Shown: positions 24,643 to 33,377 of the stretch, in pieces
Position numbering within the stretch: position 1 is the first letter of the stretch
How the letters are laid out: each line of letters begins with the position of its first letter
Source: Arthrobacter sp. UNC362MFTsu5.1
GTDB taxonomy: Bacteria > Actinomycetota > Actinomycetes > Actinomycetales > Micrococcaceae
NCBI RefSeq assembly: GCF_000685965.1
Contig: NZ_JMLE01000021.1
Location: forward strand, 1 to 64,000
Length of the DNA: 64,000 nt
Direction of reading: 5' to 3'
Made by a program: the position numbers and the translations under genes
Notes under the pieces: generated by a model
The model's input: only the letters and a program-made list of their open reading frames with translations
Told to the model about the DNA's origin: nothing
Database searches by the model: none

Positions 24643-25953
24643 CTAGTGGCGCGCAGCCACGCCCGCATCGGCAGGAGCCTCCGCCGGCGCGTCCGCGACG
24701 CCCGCGCCTGCCGCATCCGGGACCGGTGCTCCCGCCGTCGACTCTTCAGCTGCAACGAACCCCGCTTCCTTCGGCCCGGGCGGGTAGGCGTGGTTGCGCC
24801 CGGTCACCACAATCACCAGCGCGACGACGACCGGCACCGCAGCAGCGACCGGCACCATCAGCGGGCCCGCCATGGTGAGGGCGGCAGCGCCGTACAGCGC
24901 GCCGATGGTGATGCCCAGCTGGATGGTCAGCACGGTGAGGCCGTTGGCAGCCTCCCGGTACTCCCTGCCGGCACGAAGGATGGCCGACTGGTTGTAGATG
25001 CCGATCGCGCCGAAGGCCGCACCCCACACCGCCATGAGCACCAGGGCGCCGGGGACGGTCCTGCCACCCAGTGGAAGGAGGAGGTACGCGGCGGCGATGA
25101 TCGCCGTCGTAATCAGCAGCGCACGGCGCGGCCGCATGTCCACGGTGATGCCGGCGATCCAGATGCCCACCAGCCCGGAGAATCCCAGGACGGTGAGGGA
25201 AAGGGTGATGCTGTAGTCGGGCAGGCCGGCTTCGCGGAGGAACGGCGCGATGAAGGTGAACAGGGCGAAGTGGGCCATGAGCATCAGCGGCCAGGCGATG
25301 GCCACCGATTTCACTCCGGGCTGGCCGATCGCCTTGCGCAGGGACGGCCGCGGGGCGTCCGGGATCCGGCGGACGGCGGGCAGCAGCCACAGGGCCAGGC
25401 CTGCGAGGACCACACCGGCGCCCGCCAGCAGGAGGAAGGACGCCCGCCAGCCGACCACTGCGCCCAGGGCGGTGCCCAGCGGGGCACCGATGGCCAGGCC
25501 CAGGCTGTTGCCGCTGAAGACGATGGCCATCGCCTTGCCCACCTTGTGGGCCGGAACGATGCGCGCCACGAACGGGGCCATCGCGGTCCAGAGCAGGCCG
25601 TGGGCAATGCCGCCCACCAGCCGGGCGGCCAGGGCGGCGCCGAAGTCGGACACCAGGCCAACGAGGGCGTTGCTGATCGCAAAGGTCAGGACCAGCGCCA
25701 CCAGGAGGATGTGCCGGGGGATGCGGGCGAGCAGCATCGCGGCGGGGATCACCGTGGCCACGATGATGGCGGCGTAGCCGGCGGTGAGGTAGCCGGCCAC
25801 GGGTTCGGACACGTTGAGGCCGGCGCTGATCTGGGGGAGCAGGCCGGAAGGCAGCAGTTCGGTGGTGATGGCGGTGAAGCCGATCATCGACAGCACCAGC
25901 AGCGCGCCGAAGGGCATGCGGTCGCGTGCAGGAACGGAGGTCGCGGGAGGCAC
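24643..25953 (-). CDS. MFS transporter (DHA1, Cmx/CmlR-like)
   Basis: The protein has about 436 residues and 12 TM segments. TM1 has FTAITTELLPSGLLPQISAG, matching the DHA1 'E-x-L-P' pattern of Cmx/CraA-type efflux pumps, with loop LLARIPRHILL and FSGNSLGLAIGAPLGTALG as motif C. The C-terminus has an Ala/Pro/Glu tail. GTG 25953 follows AAAGGA about 10 nt upstream; an in-frame GTG at 26016 would add 21 residues and could be leaderless. The drug substrate is not predictable. Confidence 0.88.
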   Translation of the reverse strand: MPPATSVPARDRMPFGALLVLSMIGFTAITTELLPSGLLPQISAGLNVSEPVAGYLTAGYAAIIVATVIPAAMLLARIPRHILLVALVLTFAISNALVGLVSDFGAALAARLVGGIAHGLLWTAMAPFVARIVPAHKVGKAMAIVFSGNSLGLAIGAPLGTALGAVVGWRASFLLLAGAGVVLAGLALWLLPAVRRIPDAPRPSLRKAIGQPGVKSVAIAWPLMLMAHFALFTFIAPFLREAGLPDYSITLSLTVLGFSGLVGIWIAGITVDMRPRRALLITTAIIAAAYLLLPLGGRTVPGALVLMAVWGAAFGAIGIYNQSAILRAGREYREAANGLTVLTIQLGITIGALYGAAALTMAGPLMVPVAAAVPVVVALVIVVTGRNHAYPPGPKEAGFVAAEESTAGAPVPDAAGAGVADAPAEAPADAGVAARH

Positions 25954-26093
25954 GGGTGAAGAGTCCTTTTCAGGGAGTGGGGAAGGAACACGGCGCCGGT
26001 TGCCGGTGTCCTCCACTCAAATTACCTGATTTATTTATTGCGAGGCAGGGTCTGTCAGAACCACCTTCGCGGGAATGCGCGGACCCTTTCCGT

Positions 26094-26534
26094 TCAGCCG
26101 ATCCGCTCGGCCAGGGACACGATAATCCCCTCCGGCCCCCGTACGTACGCCATCCGCCAGCTGTTCTCGTACTGGCCGATGCCGCCGACCAGCCCGTAGC
26201 CGTCCGCGGCCAGCCCGTCCACGGCTGACTGGAGGTCGTCCACCTCGAAGGACACGTTGCGCAGCCCCAGCTCGTTGGCCATCGCATCGGGCGATCCCGG
26301 CTTGTGGTCGGGCCGGACGAAGCTCGCGAGCTCGATCCGGCTTCCTCCGTCCGGCGGCCGCAGCATAACTATCTCGGTGCGGGAGTCCGGGATGCCGCAG
26401 ACGGTATCCAGGAACTCGCCCTCCACGAACGTCCGGCCCTCCACTTCGAGACCCAGCTTCACGAAGAACGCCGTCACCGCGTCGAGGTCGGCGACTGTGA
26501 TGCCGATATGGTCGAACCGTTGTATGTGTGCCAC
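26094..26534 (-). CDS. VOC (glyoxalase/bleomycin resistance) family protein
   Basis: The 146-residue protein has two VOC beta-alpha-beta modules: RFDHIGITVADLDAVTAFFVKLG then ELGLRNVSFEVDDLQSAVDGLAA and YVRGPEGIIVSLAERIG. His in FDHIGI, a Glu in TEIVML and Glu/His equivalents match the metal ligands of the family. The GTG start follows GGATCC-like sequence. It lies upstream of an unrelated conserved gene. The substrate is not predictable. Confidence 0.88.
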   Translation of the reverse strand: MAHIQRFDHIGITVADLDAVTAFFVKLGLEVEGRTFVEGEFLDTVCGIPDSRTEIVMLRPPDGGSRIELASFVRPDHKPGSPDAMANELGLRNVSFEVDDLQSAVDGLAADGYGLVGGIGQYENSWRMAYVRGPEGIIVSLAERIG

Positions 26535-26548
26535 TTGGGATCCTTCGG

Positions 26549-27013
26549 TCAGTACTCGCCCTTGATCACGAAGTAGGAGCCACGGATAGTGCCTGCCAGC
26601 TTCGATTTCTGGCGGGCGAACTTGAAGCGCTCCGCCAGTTCCTCCGGCACGTCCATACCGTCGGCAAGTTTGAACCCCACGGCTCGCTTCCCGCCGTCCT
26701 CGATGCTGTACATAACGTTGATGGACAGCCCCGACTCGTAGAACACGTAGGACATCCGCAAGCCGTCGACTTCGAAGTCGGTTGCTTCCAGCGGGCGCGA
26801 TCCGATGACGATGTTGCGCTCTTCCCGGAGGATCCGGCTCACCCGGTCCACCACCTCCGGAACCTCGCTGGCAGGGCTCACCGTGAAGACGTGGTTGTAC
26901 TTGGTGCTGAAGTAGCGGGCCTCATTGGCGCGCAGACCCGCGGCGGCGTCGGCCACCGGGGATGATTCCAGACCGGCAGTAGAAACGTTCTTGAAGTCGA
27001 CGATGTGCGGCAT
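26549..27013 (-). CDS. Conserved hypothetical protein
   Basis: The 154-residue soluble protein has no recognised domain. It has a well-formed AGGAGG site before the ATG and sits 13 nt downstream of an AraC-type regulator gene and 14 nt upstream of a VOC gene, all minus strand, so the three may be one operon. The composition is ordinary, with alternating acidic and basic residues (NIVIGSRPLEATDFEVDGLRMS) and predicted beta strands. No family name is given because none is recognised. Confidence 0.5.
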   Translation of the reverse strand: MPHIVDFKNVSTAGLESSPVADAAAGLRANEARYFSTKYNHVFTVSPASEVPEVVDRVSRILREERNIVIGSRPLEATDFEVDGLRMSYVFYESGLSINVMYSIEDGGKRAVGFKLADGMDVPEELAERFKFARQKSKLAGTIRGSYFVIKGEY

Positions 27014-27025
27014 GCGCCCTCCTGG

Positions 27026-27835
27026 TCAGGCGTGATCAGACGTGGTGGGACCAATGCTAGCGCGACGGCGGTACGTGCTTGGCGTGAAACCCAGGGTCCT
27101 TTGGAAGTCATTCGTCAGGTGGGCATGATCGGTGTAGCCGAGTTCGGCAGCGATCGCCGCGAGGTCTACAGCCGGGTCGGTCCGGGACCGGTCGGCGGCC
27201 TCCTGCAGGCGGCGCCTTCGGATGAGCGCGGACGGGCTCAGGCCGATGTACTTCTTCGCCACCCGTTGCAGGGTTCGCGGCGACACAAACAGCCGCGCCG
27301 CAGCGTCCTCAAGACGGGTCACCTCGGTAGAGGTCCCGATCAGGTCCATCATCGCGTTGGCCAGCAGGCCCTCCTCGGAGACCTCCGGACCCTGCGCCAC
27401 CAGCCAGCCGGTGAACGCCTCCACCGCGCGTTGCCGGCGTTCCGCCGGATCGGTTTGGCTCATCGCCGCCGACACTGAGGCATGCAGGTCCGCGAGCGGA
27501 AGCGGCAGCTGGGCGTCCCGCAGGCTTCCCGGATCATCCGTAAAACGCGGCACGAACGCGGGACGCAGAAGGGCCCCCACCGCCCAGCCCCGGCCCGTGA
27601 GGTCGCGGTGTGACCGGCGGGTGGTGGGGCCGGCGAACTCCACGAGATCCTTCTGAACCACGAGGTTGGACGCGGGGAACGCGATCACGTGCTGGCGTGA
27701 GGTGTGCCCCGGTGCAATGTCCCATTCGGGGATCCAGAACCACTGCACCAGGTTCGTGACGGACTCGGGCGCTGGCACCCGGTGAAAGGTGGGAAGCCGG
27801 GCCGGGTAGAGGATGCCCTTGAACGAGTCCACCAT
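27026..27835 (-). CDS. AraC family transcriptional regulator
   Basis: The 269-residue protein has an N-terminal sensing domain and a C-terminal pair of helix-turn-helix motifs in the AraC pattern: RLFVSPRTLQRVAKKYIGLSPSALIRRRRLQEA and IAAELGYTDHAHLTNDFQRTLGFTPSTYRR. The family usually activates divergent or adjacent operons. It is divergent from the VOC/PhnB-like gene at 27909 and codirectional with the hypothetical and VOC genes downstream. The inducer is unknown. Confidence 0.92.
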   Translation of the reverse strand: MVDSFKGILYPARLPTFHRVPAPESVTNLVQWFWIPEWDIAPGHTSRQHVIAFPASNLVVQKDLVEFAGPTTRRSHRDLTGRGWAVGALLRPAFVPRFTDDPGSLRDAQLPLPLADLHASVSAAMSQTDPAERRQRAVEAFTGWLVAQGPEVSEEGLLANAMMDLIGTSTEVTRLEDAAARLFVSPRTLQRVAKKYIGLSPSALIRRRRLQEAADRSRTDPAVDLAAIAAELGYTDHAHLTNDFQRTLGFTPSTYRRRASIGPTTSDHA

Positions 27836-27908
27836 CGGAGGGCACTCCTATCCGGGCTGTCGCATTTCTCCAAGCCGCCGGGGCGGACCCGTGCGTACCG
27901 TCAGAGGT

Positions 27909-28421
27909 ATGACTGATACTACAAGCCCCGAACTGACCGTGGCCGCCGACGGCAAGCACACCACATCCGGCATCCCGCACGGCTTCACGAGCCTCACGCC
28001 GTTCCTTGCGGTTACCTCGGCCAAGGAGGCCATCACGTTCTACCGGGACGTTTTCGGCGCCCGCCCCGTCAATGTCACCGAGATGGGCGGCGTTGTGGTC
28101 CACGCCGAACTCGACTTCGGCCAGGGACGGCTCCAAATCGGTGAGCCCAACCCCGACTATCACCTTGTCCCCGCGCCGGACGGCGACGATGACTGCTATT
28201 CCGTCGGCTTCTACTGCGCCGACGCGGACGCCCTGGTGGCGCGCGCCGAGCGGTCGGGGGCCACGATCCGGGAGCCGCTGTCCACCTTCGTGTCAGGAGG
28301 CCGGTTCGCCAGCATCCGGGACCCGTACGGCGTGCGCTGGTCCATCATGACCCGCGTTGAGGACCTCTCCGAAGAGGAAAGCGCGCAGCGCGTCGCCGAC
28401 TGGGCAGCGAAGCAAGGCTGA
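27909..28421 (+). CDS. VOC family protein (PhnB-like)
   Basis: The 170-residue protein has the PhnB/glyoxalase-like arrangement FTSLTPFLAVTSAKEAITFYRDVFGAR, LDFGQGRLQIGEPNPDYHL and VSGGRFASIRDPYGVRWSIMTRVEDLS. The catalytic Glu of glyoxalases is not obvious. The start is ATG 27909; divergent to the AraC gene, with 73 nt between them, so that regulator may control it. The substrate is unknown. Confidence 0.85.
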   Translation: MTDTTSPELTVAADGKHTTSGIPHGFTSLTPFLAVTSAKEAITFYRDVFGARPVNVTEMGGVVVHAELDFGQGRLQIGEPNPDYHLVPAPDGDDDCYSVGFYCADADALVARAERSGATIREPLSTFVSGGRFASIRDPYGVRWSIMTRVEDLSEEESAQRVADWAAKQG

Positions 28422-28522
28422 CCTCCGCGGACTTTCCGGAACCCGTTGTCAGTGCCGGGAAGTGAGCCTACGCTGTGCGCACGGCCCCACTCCGGGGACC
28501 GTTGCCAGACAGGAACGAGACC

Positions 28523-28843
28523 ATGACCAAGTATTTGTTTGAAGCGAATTACGTGGGCGAGGGAATCAAGGGGCTCATGCGCGAAGGCGGCACCAAGCGG
28601 CGTGACGCACTGGTGGAGGCCCTCAATTCCGTGGGTGGATCGCTGGAGAGTTTTTACTACGCCTTCGGGGACACTGACGTCCTCGGTGTTTTTGAAGTCC
28701 CGGACCAGGCCGGGGCCGCAGCCCTTTCGCTGATGATCAATGCCACCGGCAACGTGAACGTCCGGCTGAAGCCGCTCATGACGCCGGAAGACATCGACGA
28801 GGCGACCAAGAAGACACCCTCCTACCGGGCGCCGGGGCAGTAG
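28523..28843 (+). CDS. GYD domain protein
   Basis: The 106-residue protein is a complete GYD domain: YLFEANYVGEGIKGLMREGGTKRRDALVEALNSVGGSLESFYYAFGDTDVLGVFEVPD (residues 4-61 overall). The FGDTD motif corresponds to the GYD signature. The fold is ferredoxin-like and oligomeric, with no known function. A perfect 12-bp hairpin follows (28863-28890). Confidence 0.85.
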   Translation: MTKYLFEANYVGEGIKGLMREGGTKRRDALVEALNSVGGSLESFYYAFGDTDVLGVFEVPDQAGAAALSLMINATGNVNVRLKPLMTPEDIDEATKKTPSYRAPGQ

Positions 28844-28862
28844 CGCGTTCGCAGGAAGCACG

Positions 28863-28890
28863 ACGGCGGCACCCGGTTGGGTGCCGCCGT
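28863..28890 (+). terminator. Rho-independent-like terminator
   Basis: ACGGCGGCACCC (28863-28874) pairs perfectly with 28879-28890 around a GGTT loop. A near copy of the whole element lies at 60186-60215 after the LacI gene. Confidence 0.8.
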
Positions 28891-28928
28891 TCACTTGAAG
28901 CCGTTCACTTGGAGCCGTTCACCTGAAG
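28887..28928. repeat. Three 14-bp tandem repeats
   Basis: CCGTTCACTTGAAG, CCGTTCACTTGGAG and CCGTTCACCTGAAG run head to tail and end in a degenerate fourth copy (CCGGTCACC). They begin inside the 3' arm of the terminator. Confidence 0.85.
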
Positions 28929-28957
28929 CCGGTCACCCCAGGTCCGCATCAGCGACC

Positions 28958-29710
28958 TTAGGTGTACATCAGCGAGCCGGGTGTGGTGAGGAGCTCGCCG
29001 GTTTCCAGCCAGGTCTTCAGGCCGGAGAGGATCATCGGCCAGCCGCCGTAGAGCTGGTCATTGGCATCTTCGCGGAGCTGGTCGTGCGTGACGGTCAAGC
29101 GGCAGGAATCGCCCACCGGCTCGATCTCCCAGGTGATCCGGGAGGTGCCTTCGGCTTTAACGTCCTCGCCCCAGAGCGCCCGCATGCTCTGGACGAGCCG
29201 GCGCGGCGGGTCCACCTCCAGGTTCTCACCCTCGCCCAGGAGCTCCCCGGCTTTGGGATTGCCCATCTCGAACCGGCCGCCGGGAGTCCAGTCCGAGGTG
29301 ATGACCGACCCGAACTGGTACTTGCTGCGGATCTCGCCGTCCGTGATGGCCTCCCAGAGCCGTTCCGGGGTGGTCTTGATATAGATTTCGAAGATCTTTT
29401 CCATGGGACTTTCCAATCTGGTTTTGAGGTCGCTGAGGCCAGCGGCCCATGGTTCGGCGTACTTGCTCACCCAGCGGTCGTGGACCAGCCGGATGGGCAC
29501 CGGATTCAGGAAATGTAGTTTCTCGCGACCCCGACGGCGGGTCACCACCAGGCCGGCTTCCTCCAGGATCCTGAGGTGCTTCATGACTCCGTAGCGCGTC
29601 ATGTCGAAGTGTGCCTCGAGGGCGTGAAGGGTCTGCCCGTCGTTCCTGAAGAGCTCGTCCAGGAGATCGCGACGGGTGGCGTCGGCCAAGGCCTTGAATA
29701 CGGCGTCCAC
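28958..29710 (-). CDS. ArsR-family HTH / AHSA1 (SRPBCC) fusion protein
   Basis: The 250-residue protein has an N-terminal ArsR winged helix (VFKALADATRRDLLDELFRNDGQTLHALEAHFDMTRYGVMKHLRILEEAGLV) across residues 4-58 and a C-terminal SRPBCC/AHSA1 domain (EIYIKTTPERLWEAITDGE, SDWTPGGRFEMGNP, VTHDQLREDAND). Such fusions are common in actinobacteria, with the lipid-binding-like domain as sensor. No metal-binding cysteines are visible, so it is not a metal sensor. The GTG start is close to the predicted -10 element, consistent with a leaderless transcript. An operator lies between its -35 and -10. Confidence 0.9.
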   Translation of the reverse strand: MDAVFKALADATRRDLLDELFRNDGQTLHALEAHFDMTRYGVMKHLRILEEAGLVVTRRRGREKLHFLNPVPIRLVHDRWVSKYAEPWAAGLSDLKTRLESPMEKIFEIYIKTTPERLWEAITDGEIRSKYQFGSVITSDWTPGGRFEMGNPKAGELLGEGENLEVDPPRRLVQSMRALWGEDVKAEGTSRITWEIEPVGDSCRLTVTHDQLREDANDQLYGGWPMILSGLKTWLETGELLTTPGSLMYT

Positions 29711-29716
29711 ACCTCC

Positions 29717-29746
29717 AGAATAGGTGACTAAATGGTCACATGTCTA
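29717..29746 (-). promoter_or_regulatory. Promoter/operator of the ArsR-AHSA1 gene
   Basis: On the minus strand TAGACA (29746-29741) and TATTCT (29722-29717) are spaced 18 nt, and the spacer contains the inverted repeat GTGAC-6-GTCAC (29724-29739). This fits autorepression by the ArsR-type protein. Confidence 0.7.
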
Positions 29747-29770
29747 GGGTTCCAGCAGCGCCCCAGTACC

Positions 29771-31423
29771 TCAGTCCAGCAGCACCCACGCGGCGTTGTC
29801 CGGCTGCAGCCAGCCGTCCGTTTCCAGCGGTGCGGCGCTGGCCAACACGGTCCCGGCCGGCAGCCGCACCGCCTCGGTTCCCATCGCCACGGCCACCAGG
29901 AACTTCGCGTTGCGCTCGCAGATCAGCAGGTTCCCGTCCTCCACACGCCAGGTGCCGCCGTCGTCCGCGGTGAACACACCCTGGTCCCACAGCTGACGGC
30001 GGAGTCCGACGGCGGCAGTCACCAGGGCGAGCGTGGAACCCGGGTTCTGCTGCTGGGTTTCAACCGCGTACCGGCCCCAGCCCTCGGGCTGCGGCAGCCA
30101 CGGGTTACCGGGCTGACCGGTCGCCGGCGAGAAGCCGTGGTTCGCCTCCGGAGGCGCGGTCCACGGTAGCGGCACGCGGGCGCCGTCGCGGGTGATGCCG
30201 CCGCGGGTCCACATCGGGTCCACCCGGGCTTCCACCGGGACGTCCACCTCGGGCAGTCCGAGCTCCTGGCCCTGGTAGATATAGGCCGCGCCGGGCAGTC
30301 CCAGCAGTGCCAGCAGGGCTGCCCGGGAGCGCCGGAGGCCAAGTTCGCGGCCGTCCTTTGTCCCGCCGCCGAACCGCGTCACGGAGCGGACAATGTCGTG
30401 GTTCTCCAGCGCCCAGCTCGGTGCGGCTCCGTGCAGCTGGCGCGCGGCTTCGAGTTCAGCCCCCACGGATGCCCACGCTGCGGGATCCCAGCCGAGCTTC
30501 ACGAACGCGAACGCGAAGGCCTGGTGCATCTCGTCGGCGCGGGTGTAGCGGGCGGCGCGGGCCGGTTCCAGGTTGACCTCGCCTACCAGCAGCCGGTGCG
30601 GCTGGTACTTCTCGGCAAGGGTGCGCCAGCGGCGGTACACCTCGTGGACGTCCTCCTGGTCCGAGACCAGCGGGTTGGCCCGCAGACCGTCCACCACCGC
30701 GGTGGCGGACGGCGCGTCCGGCAGGCCGTCGGCTTTGAAGAGGCCATGGGCGACGTCGATCCGGAGGCCGTCCACGCCCTTGTCGAACCAGAAGCGGAGC
30801 ACGCTTTCGAAGTAGTCGCCCACGGCGGGGTTCCGCCAGTTCCAGTCGGGCTGGCCGGGGGAAAAGAGGTGCAGGTACCACTGGGTGTCCGTCGCAGACC
30901 CGGGAACAGCCCGGCTCCAGGCCCGCCCGCCGAATACGCTCTGCCAGTTGTTTGGCGGCAGGTCGCTGGCGGAGCCCGGCGCGGAACTGCGCCCTTCAAC
31001 GAAGTGGAACATGTCCCGCTCCGGCGAGCCCGGCCGGGCCGCGAGGGCCTGCTGGAAGAGCGGGTGGGCCGAGGAGCAGTGGTTGGGGACGACGTCGAGC
31101 AGTACCCGCAGGCCCAGCGAGTGGGCGAGCTCCAGCAGAGTATCGAACTCGTCCATGGTGCCGAACAGCGGGTCGACGCCGCAGTAGTCGCTGACGTCGT
31201 AGCCCTGGTCCACCTGCGGGGAGGGCTGGAACGGGGTCATCCAGATGCCGTCCACGCCCAGGGAGGCGATGTACGGCAGGCGGGCGATGAGGCCGGCGAG
31301 GTCGCCCACGCCGTCGCCGTTCCCGTCCGCGAAGGAACGCGGATACACCTGGTAAATCACGGCTGAGTCCCACCAGTCGCCGGTGACTGAGCCGGCGGAG
31401 GGGCTGCCGCCGTCGTGCGTCAT
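29771..31423 (-). CDS. GH13 alpha-glucosidase (AglA-like) of alpha-glucoside operon
   Basis: The protein has 550 residues and the GH13 regions VIYQVYPRSFADGNGDGVGDL, LLDVVPNHCSSAHPLF, GLRIDVAHGLFKADGLPD (nucleophile Asp), LLVGEVNLEP (acid/base Glu) and ENHDIVRSVTRFGG. The sequence pattern IDVAHG is of the GH13_30-like alpha-glucosidases. No signal peptide is present, so it acts on imported substrate. Its ATG at 31423 overlaps the permease stop by ATGA. It terminates the operon of LacI, binding protein and two permeases, so the substrate is probably an alpha-glucoside such as maltose or trehalose. Confidence 0.92.
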   Translation of the reverse strand: MTHDGGSPSAGSVTGDWWDSAVIYQVYPRSFADGNGDGVGDLAGLIARLPYIASLGVDGIWMTPFQPSPQVDQGYDVSDYCGVDPLFGTMDEFDTLLELAHSLGLRVLLDVVPNHCSSAHPLFQQALAARPGSPERDMFHFVEGRSSAPGSASDLPPNNWQSVFGGRAWSRAVPGSATDTQWYLHLFSPGQPDWNWRNPAVGDYFESVLRFWFDKGVDGLRIDVAHGLFKADGLPDAPSATAVVDGLRANPLVSDQEDVHEVYRRWRTLAEKYQPHRLLVGEVNLEPARAARYTRADEMHQAFAFAFVKLGWDPAAWASVGAELEAARQLHGAAPSWALENHDIVRSVTRFGGGTKDGRELGLRRSRAALLALLGLPGAAYIYQGQELGLPEVDVPVEARVDPMWTRGGITRDGARVPLPWTAPPEANHGFSPATGQPGNPWLPQPEGWGRYAVETQQQNPGSTLALVTAAVGLRRQLWDQGVFTADDGGTWRVEDGNLLICERNAKFLVAVAMGTEAVRLPAGTVLASAAPLETDGWLQPDNAAWVLLD

Positions 31424-32349
31424 TTGCCGGCCCCGGCCGTGAGGCCTTCCACGATCCGGCGCTGGAAAATCAGCACCATGATCACCAGCGGAACGGTGAC
31501 GATCACGCCGGCGGCCATCTGCTCGCCGAACGGTGCCTGGAATTCGGTGGCGCCGGTGAACTTGGAGATGGCCACGGTGGCGGTCTGGATTTTGGGGTCG
31601 TTGATCATCGAGAGGGCGATGATGAACTCGTTCCAGCTGTGGATGAACGTCAGGATCGCGGTGGTGAACACGCCCGGCGCGGCCAGCGGGAGCAGCACCT
31701 TCCGGAACGCCTGCCACTTGGTGCAGCCGTCGATCATGGCCGCTTCCTCGAGGTCGAACGGCAGCTGCTTCATGAACGTGGTCAGGTTCCAGACGGCGAG
31801 CGGGATGGCGAAGGACAGGTTCGGGATGATCATGGCCTGGTAGGTGTTGATCCAGCCGAGGTCCGTGAAGAACCTCAGCATCGGGACCACCACCGAGATG
31901 CCGGGGAACATCGACGTCGCAATAATAACGCCGAGGATCACCGACTTGAACCGGAAATTCAGCCGGGAGATGGCGTAGGCGGCGAACACGCCCAGCACCA
32001 GGGCGAACACCGTGGTGGTGCCGGCCACGATCAGGCTGTTGAGCAGTGCCTGGCCGAACATGGTGGAGCCGTCGAACACCTTGACGTAGTTCTCGAGCGA
32101 GAACGGTGCGGGCAGGAGGGTGTTGTCGAAGATGTCCGCGGTGCGGCGGAGGCTGGAGACGATCATCCAGTAGAACGGCGCCAGGCAGTAGGCGAAAATC
32201 AGCACCAGCCCGGCGTACACGGAGTAGGAGCGCCAGGTGCGCTTCTTCTTGGTGGGGAGCAGAGCGTTCGACGGCGGGCGGCCGGCGCCGGTGCGCGCGC
32301 CGCGTGAGCCGGATTCGGAGGCGAGGCTGCGGAGTTCGGAGATGGTCAT
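31420..32349 (-). CDS. Carbohydrate ABC transporter permease (MalG-like)
   Basis: The 309-residue protein has six TM segments with the MalG-type permease motif: EEAAMIDGCTKWQAFRKVLLPLAAPGVFTTA, the EAA loop that contacts the ATPase. The N-terminal cytoplasmic stretch is basic (LLPTKKKRTWR). ATG 32349 overlaps the stop of the first permease by ATGA and its own stop overlaps the GH13 start. A longer in-frame extension is not coding. Confidence 0.93.
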   Translation of the reverse strand: MTISELRSLASESGSRGARTGAGRPPSNALLPTKKKRTWRSYSVYAGLVLIFAYCLAPFYWMIVSSLRRTADIFDNTLLPAPFSLENYVKVFDGSTMFGQALLNSLIVAGTTTVFALVLGVFAAYAISRLNFRFKSVILGVIIATSMFPGISVVVPMLRFFTDLGWINTYQAMIIPNLSFAIPLAVWNLTTFMKQLPFDLEEAAMIDGCTKWQAFRKVLLPLAAPGVFTTAILTFIHSWNEFIIALSMINDPKIQTATVAISKFTGATEFQAPFGEQMAAGVIVTVPLVIMVLIFQRRIVEGLTAGAGK

Positions 32350-33377
32350 CGGGTGGCCTCGGCCTTCTGTGAACGGGTTGCCTTGTTCGCCTTGGAGCGG
32401 TGCTTCTTCAGGCCCAGCTGCTTGGCGCCGGTGACGTCCGTGCCCAGGACCTTTACGAAAACGATCGCGACGACGGCGACGTACAGGAAGAGCACCACGG
32501 CAAACGCGGAGGCGGAGCCGTAGCGGAGCTGGTTGGATTCGTCCCAGGCGAGCATGGAAAGGGTTTCCACGGATTCCTTCCCGGGGCCGATGAGGACGAA
32601 CGGGAGATCGAACATCCGCAGCGCGTCGAGCATGCGGAAGAGGACCGCCACCAGGAGCGTGGGCTTCACCAGGGGGAGCGTGATGGAGCCGAGCTGGCGC
32701 CACCAGCCGGCGCCGTCGATCTTCGCGGCCTCGTACACTTCCTCGGGGATGATCTGCATGCCGGCCAGGACAAGCAGTCCGATGAAGGGTGCTGTCTTCC
32801 ACACTTCGGCGATGATCACGGCCAGCTTGGAGGCGGTGCCTTCGGCGGTCCAGAGGATTTCGCTGCCCAGCAGGGTGTTGGCGATGCCGTCCGACTGGAA
32901 GATCCAGCGCCACAGCAGGCCGGAGACGGCGGTGGGCACGGCCCAGGGAACGAGGATGCTGGCGCGGAGTAAGGACCGGCCTTTGAACGCCCGGTTCATG
33001 GCCAGCGCCAGGCACAGGCCCAGGACGGTTTCCAGCAGCACCGTGGTGACGGTGAAGAACGTGGTGTTGCCGAAGGCGTTGAGGAAGCGCCGGCCGGATT
33101 CGCCCACGAACAGGTCCGCGTAGTTGGCCAGGCCCACGAAGGCCTCGCCCTCGGTGACGAACCCGTCCGCGTCCAGGCCGGACTCGGCGCGGAAGAGGGA
33201 CTGGTGGATGGCCGAGATGAGCGGGTAGACGATCACCAGGGCCAGCACCAGGAGGGTGGGGGAGAGCAGCATGGCGGCCATGCGGCCCTCCCCGGGGGTG
33301 CGGGGCGTGCCGGCGCCGCGTGGCTTCAGCTCCTGTGCCGGACGGGGTGCCGGAGCGGTGGCGGTGGTGACTGTCAT
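32346..33377 (-). CDS. Carbohydrate ABC transporter permease (MalF-like)
   Basis: The 343-residue protein has about six TM segments and the EAA motif EVYEAAKIDGAGWWRQLGSITLPLVKPTLLVAV. The N-terminal about 40 residues are basic and soluble. The ATG overlaps the binding-protein stop (33374) by ATGA. It forms the pore with the MalG-like partner; no ATPase is encoded nearby, so a shared MsiK-type ATPase elsewhere in the genome is the likely motor. Confidence 0.93.
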   Translation of the reverse strand: MTVTTATAPAPRPAQELKPRGAGTPRTPGEGRMAAMLLSPTLLVLALVIVYPLISAIHQSLFRAESGLDADGFVTEGEAFVGLANYADLFVGESGRRFLNAFGNTTFFTVTTVLLETVLGLCLALAMNRAFKGRSLLRASILVPWAVPTAVSGLLWRWIFQSDGIANTLLGSEILWTAEGTASKLAVIIAEVWKTAPFIGLLVLAGMQIIPEEVYEAAKIDGAGWWRQLGSITLPLVKPTLLVAVLFRMLDALRMFDLPFVLIGPGKESVETLSMLAWDESNQLRYGSASAFAVVLFLYVAVVAIVFVKVLGTDVTGAKQLGLKKHRSKANKATRSQKAEATR

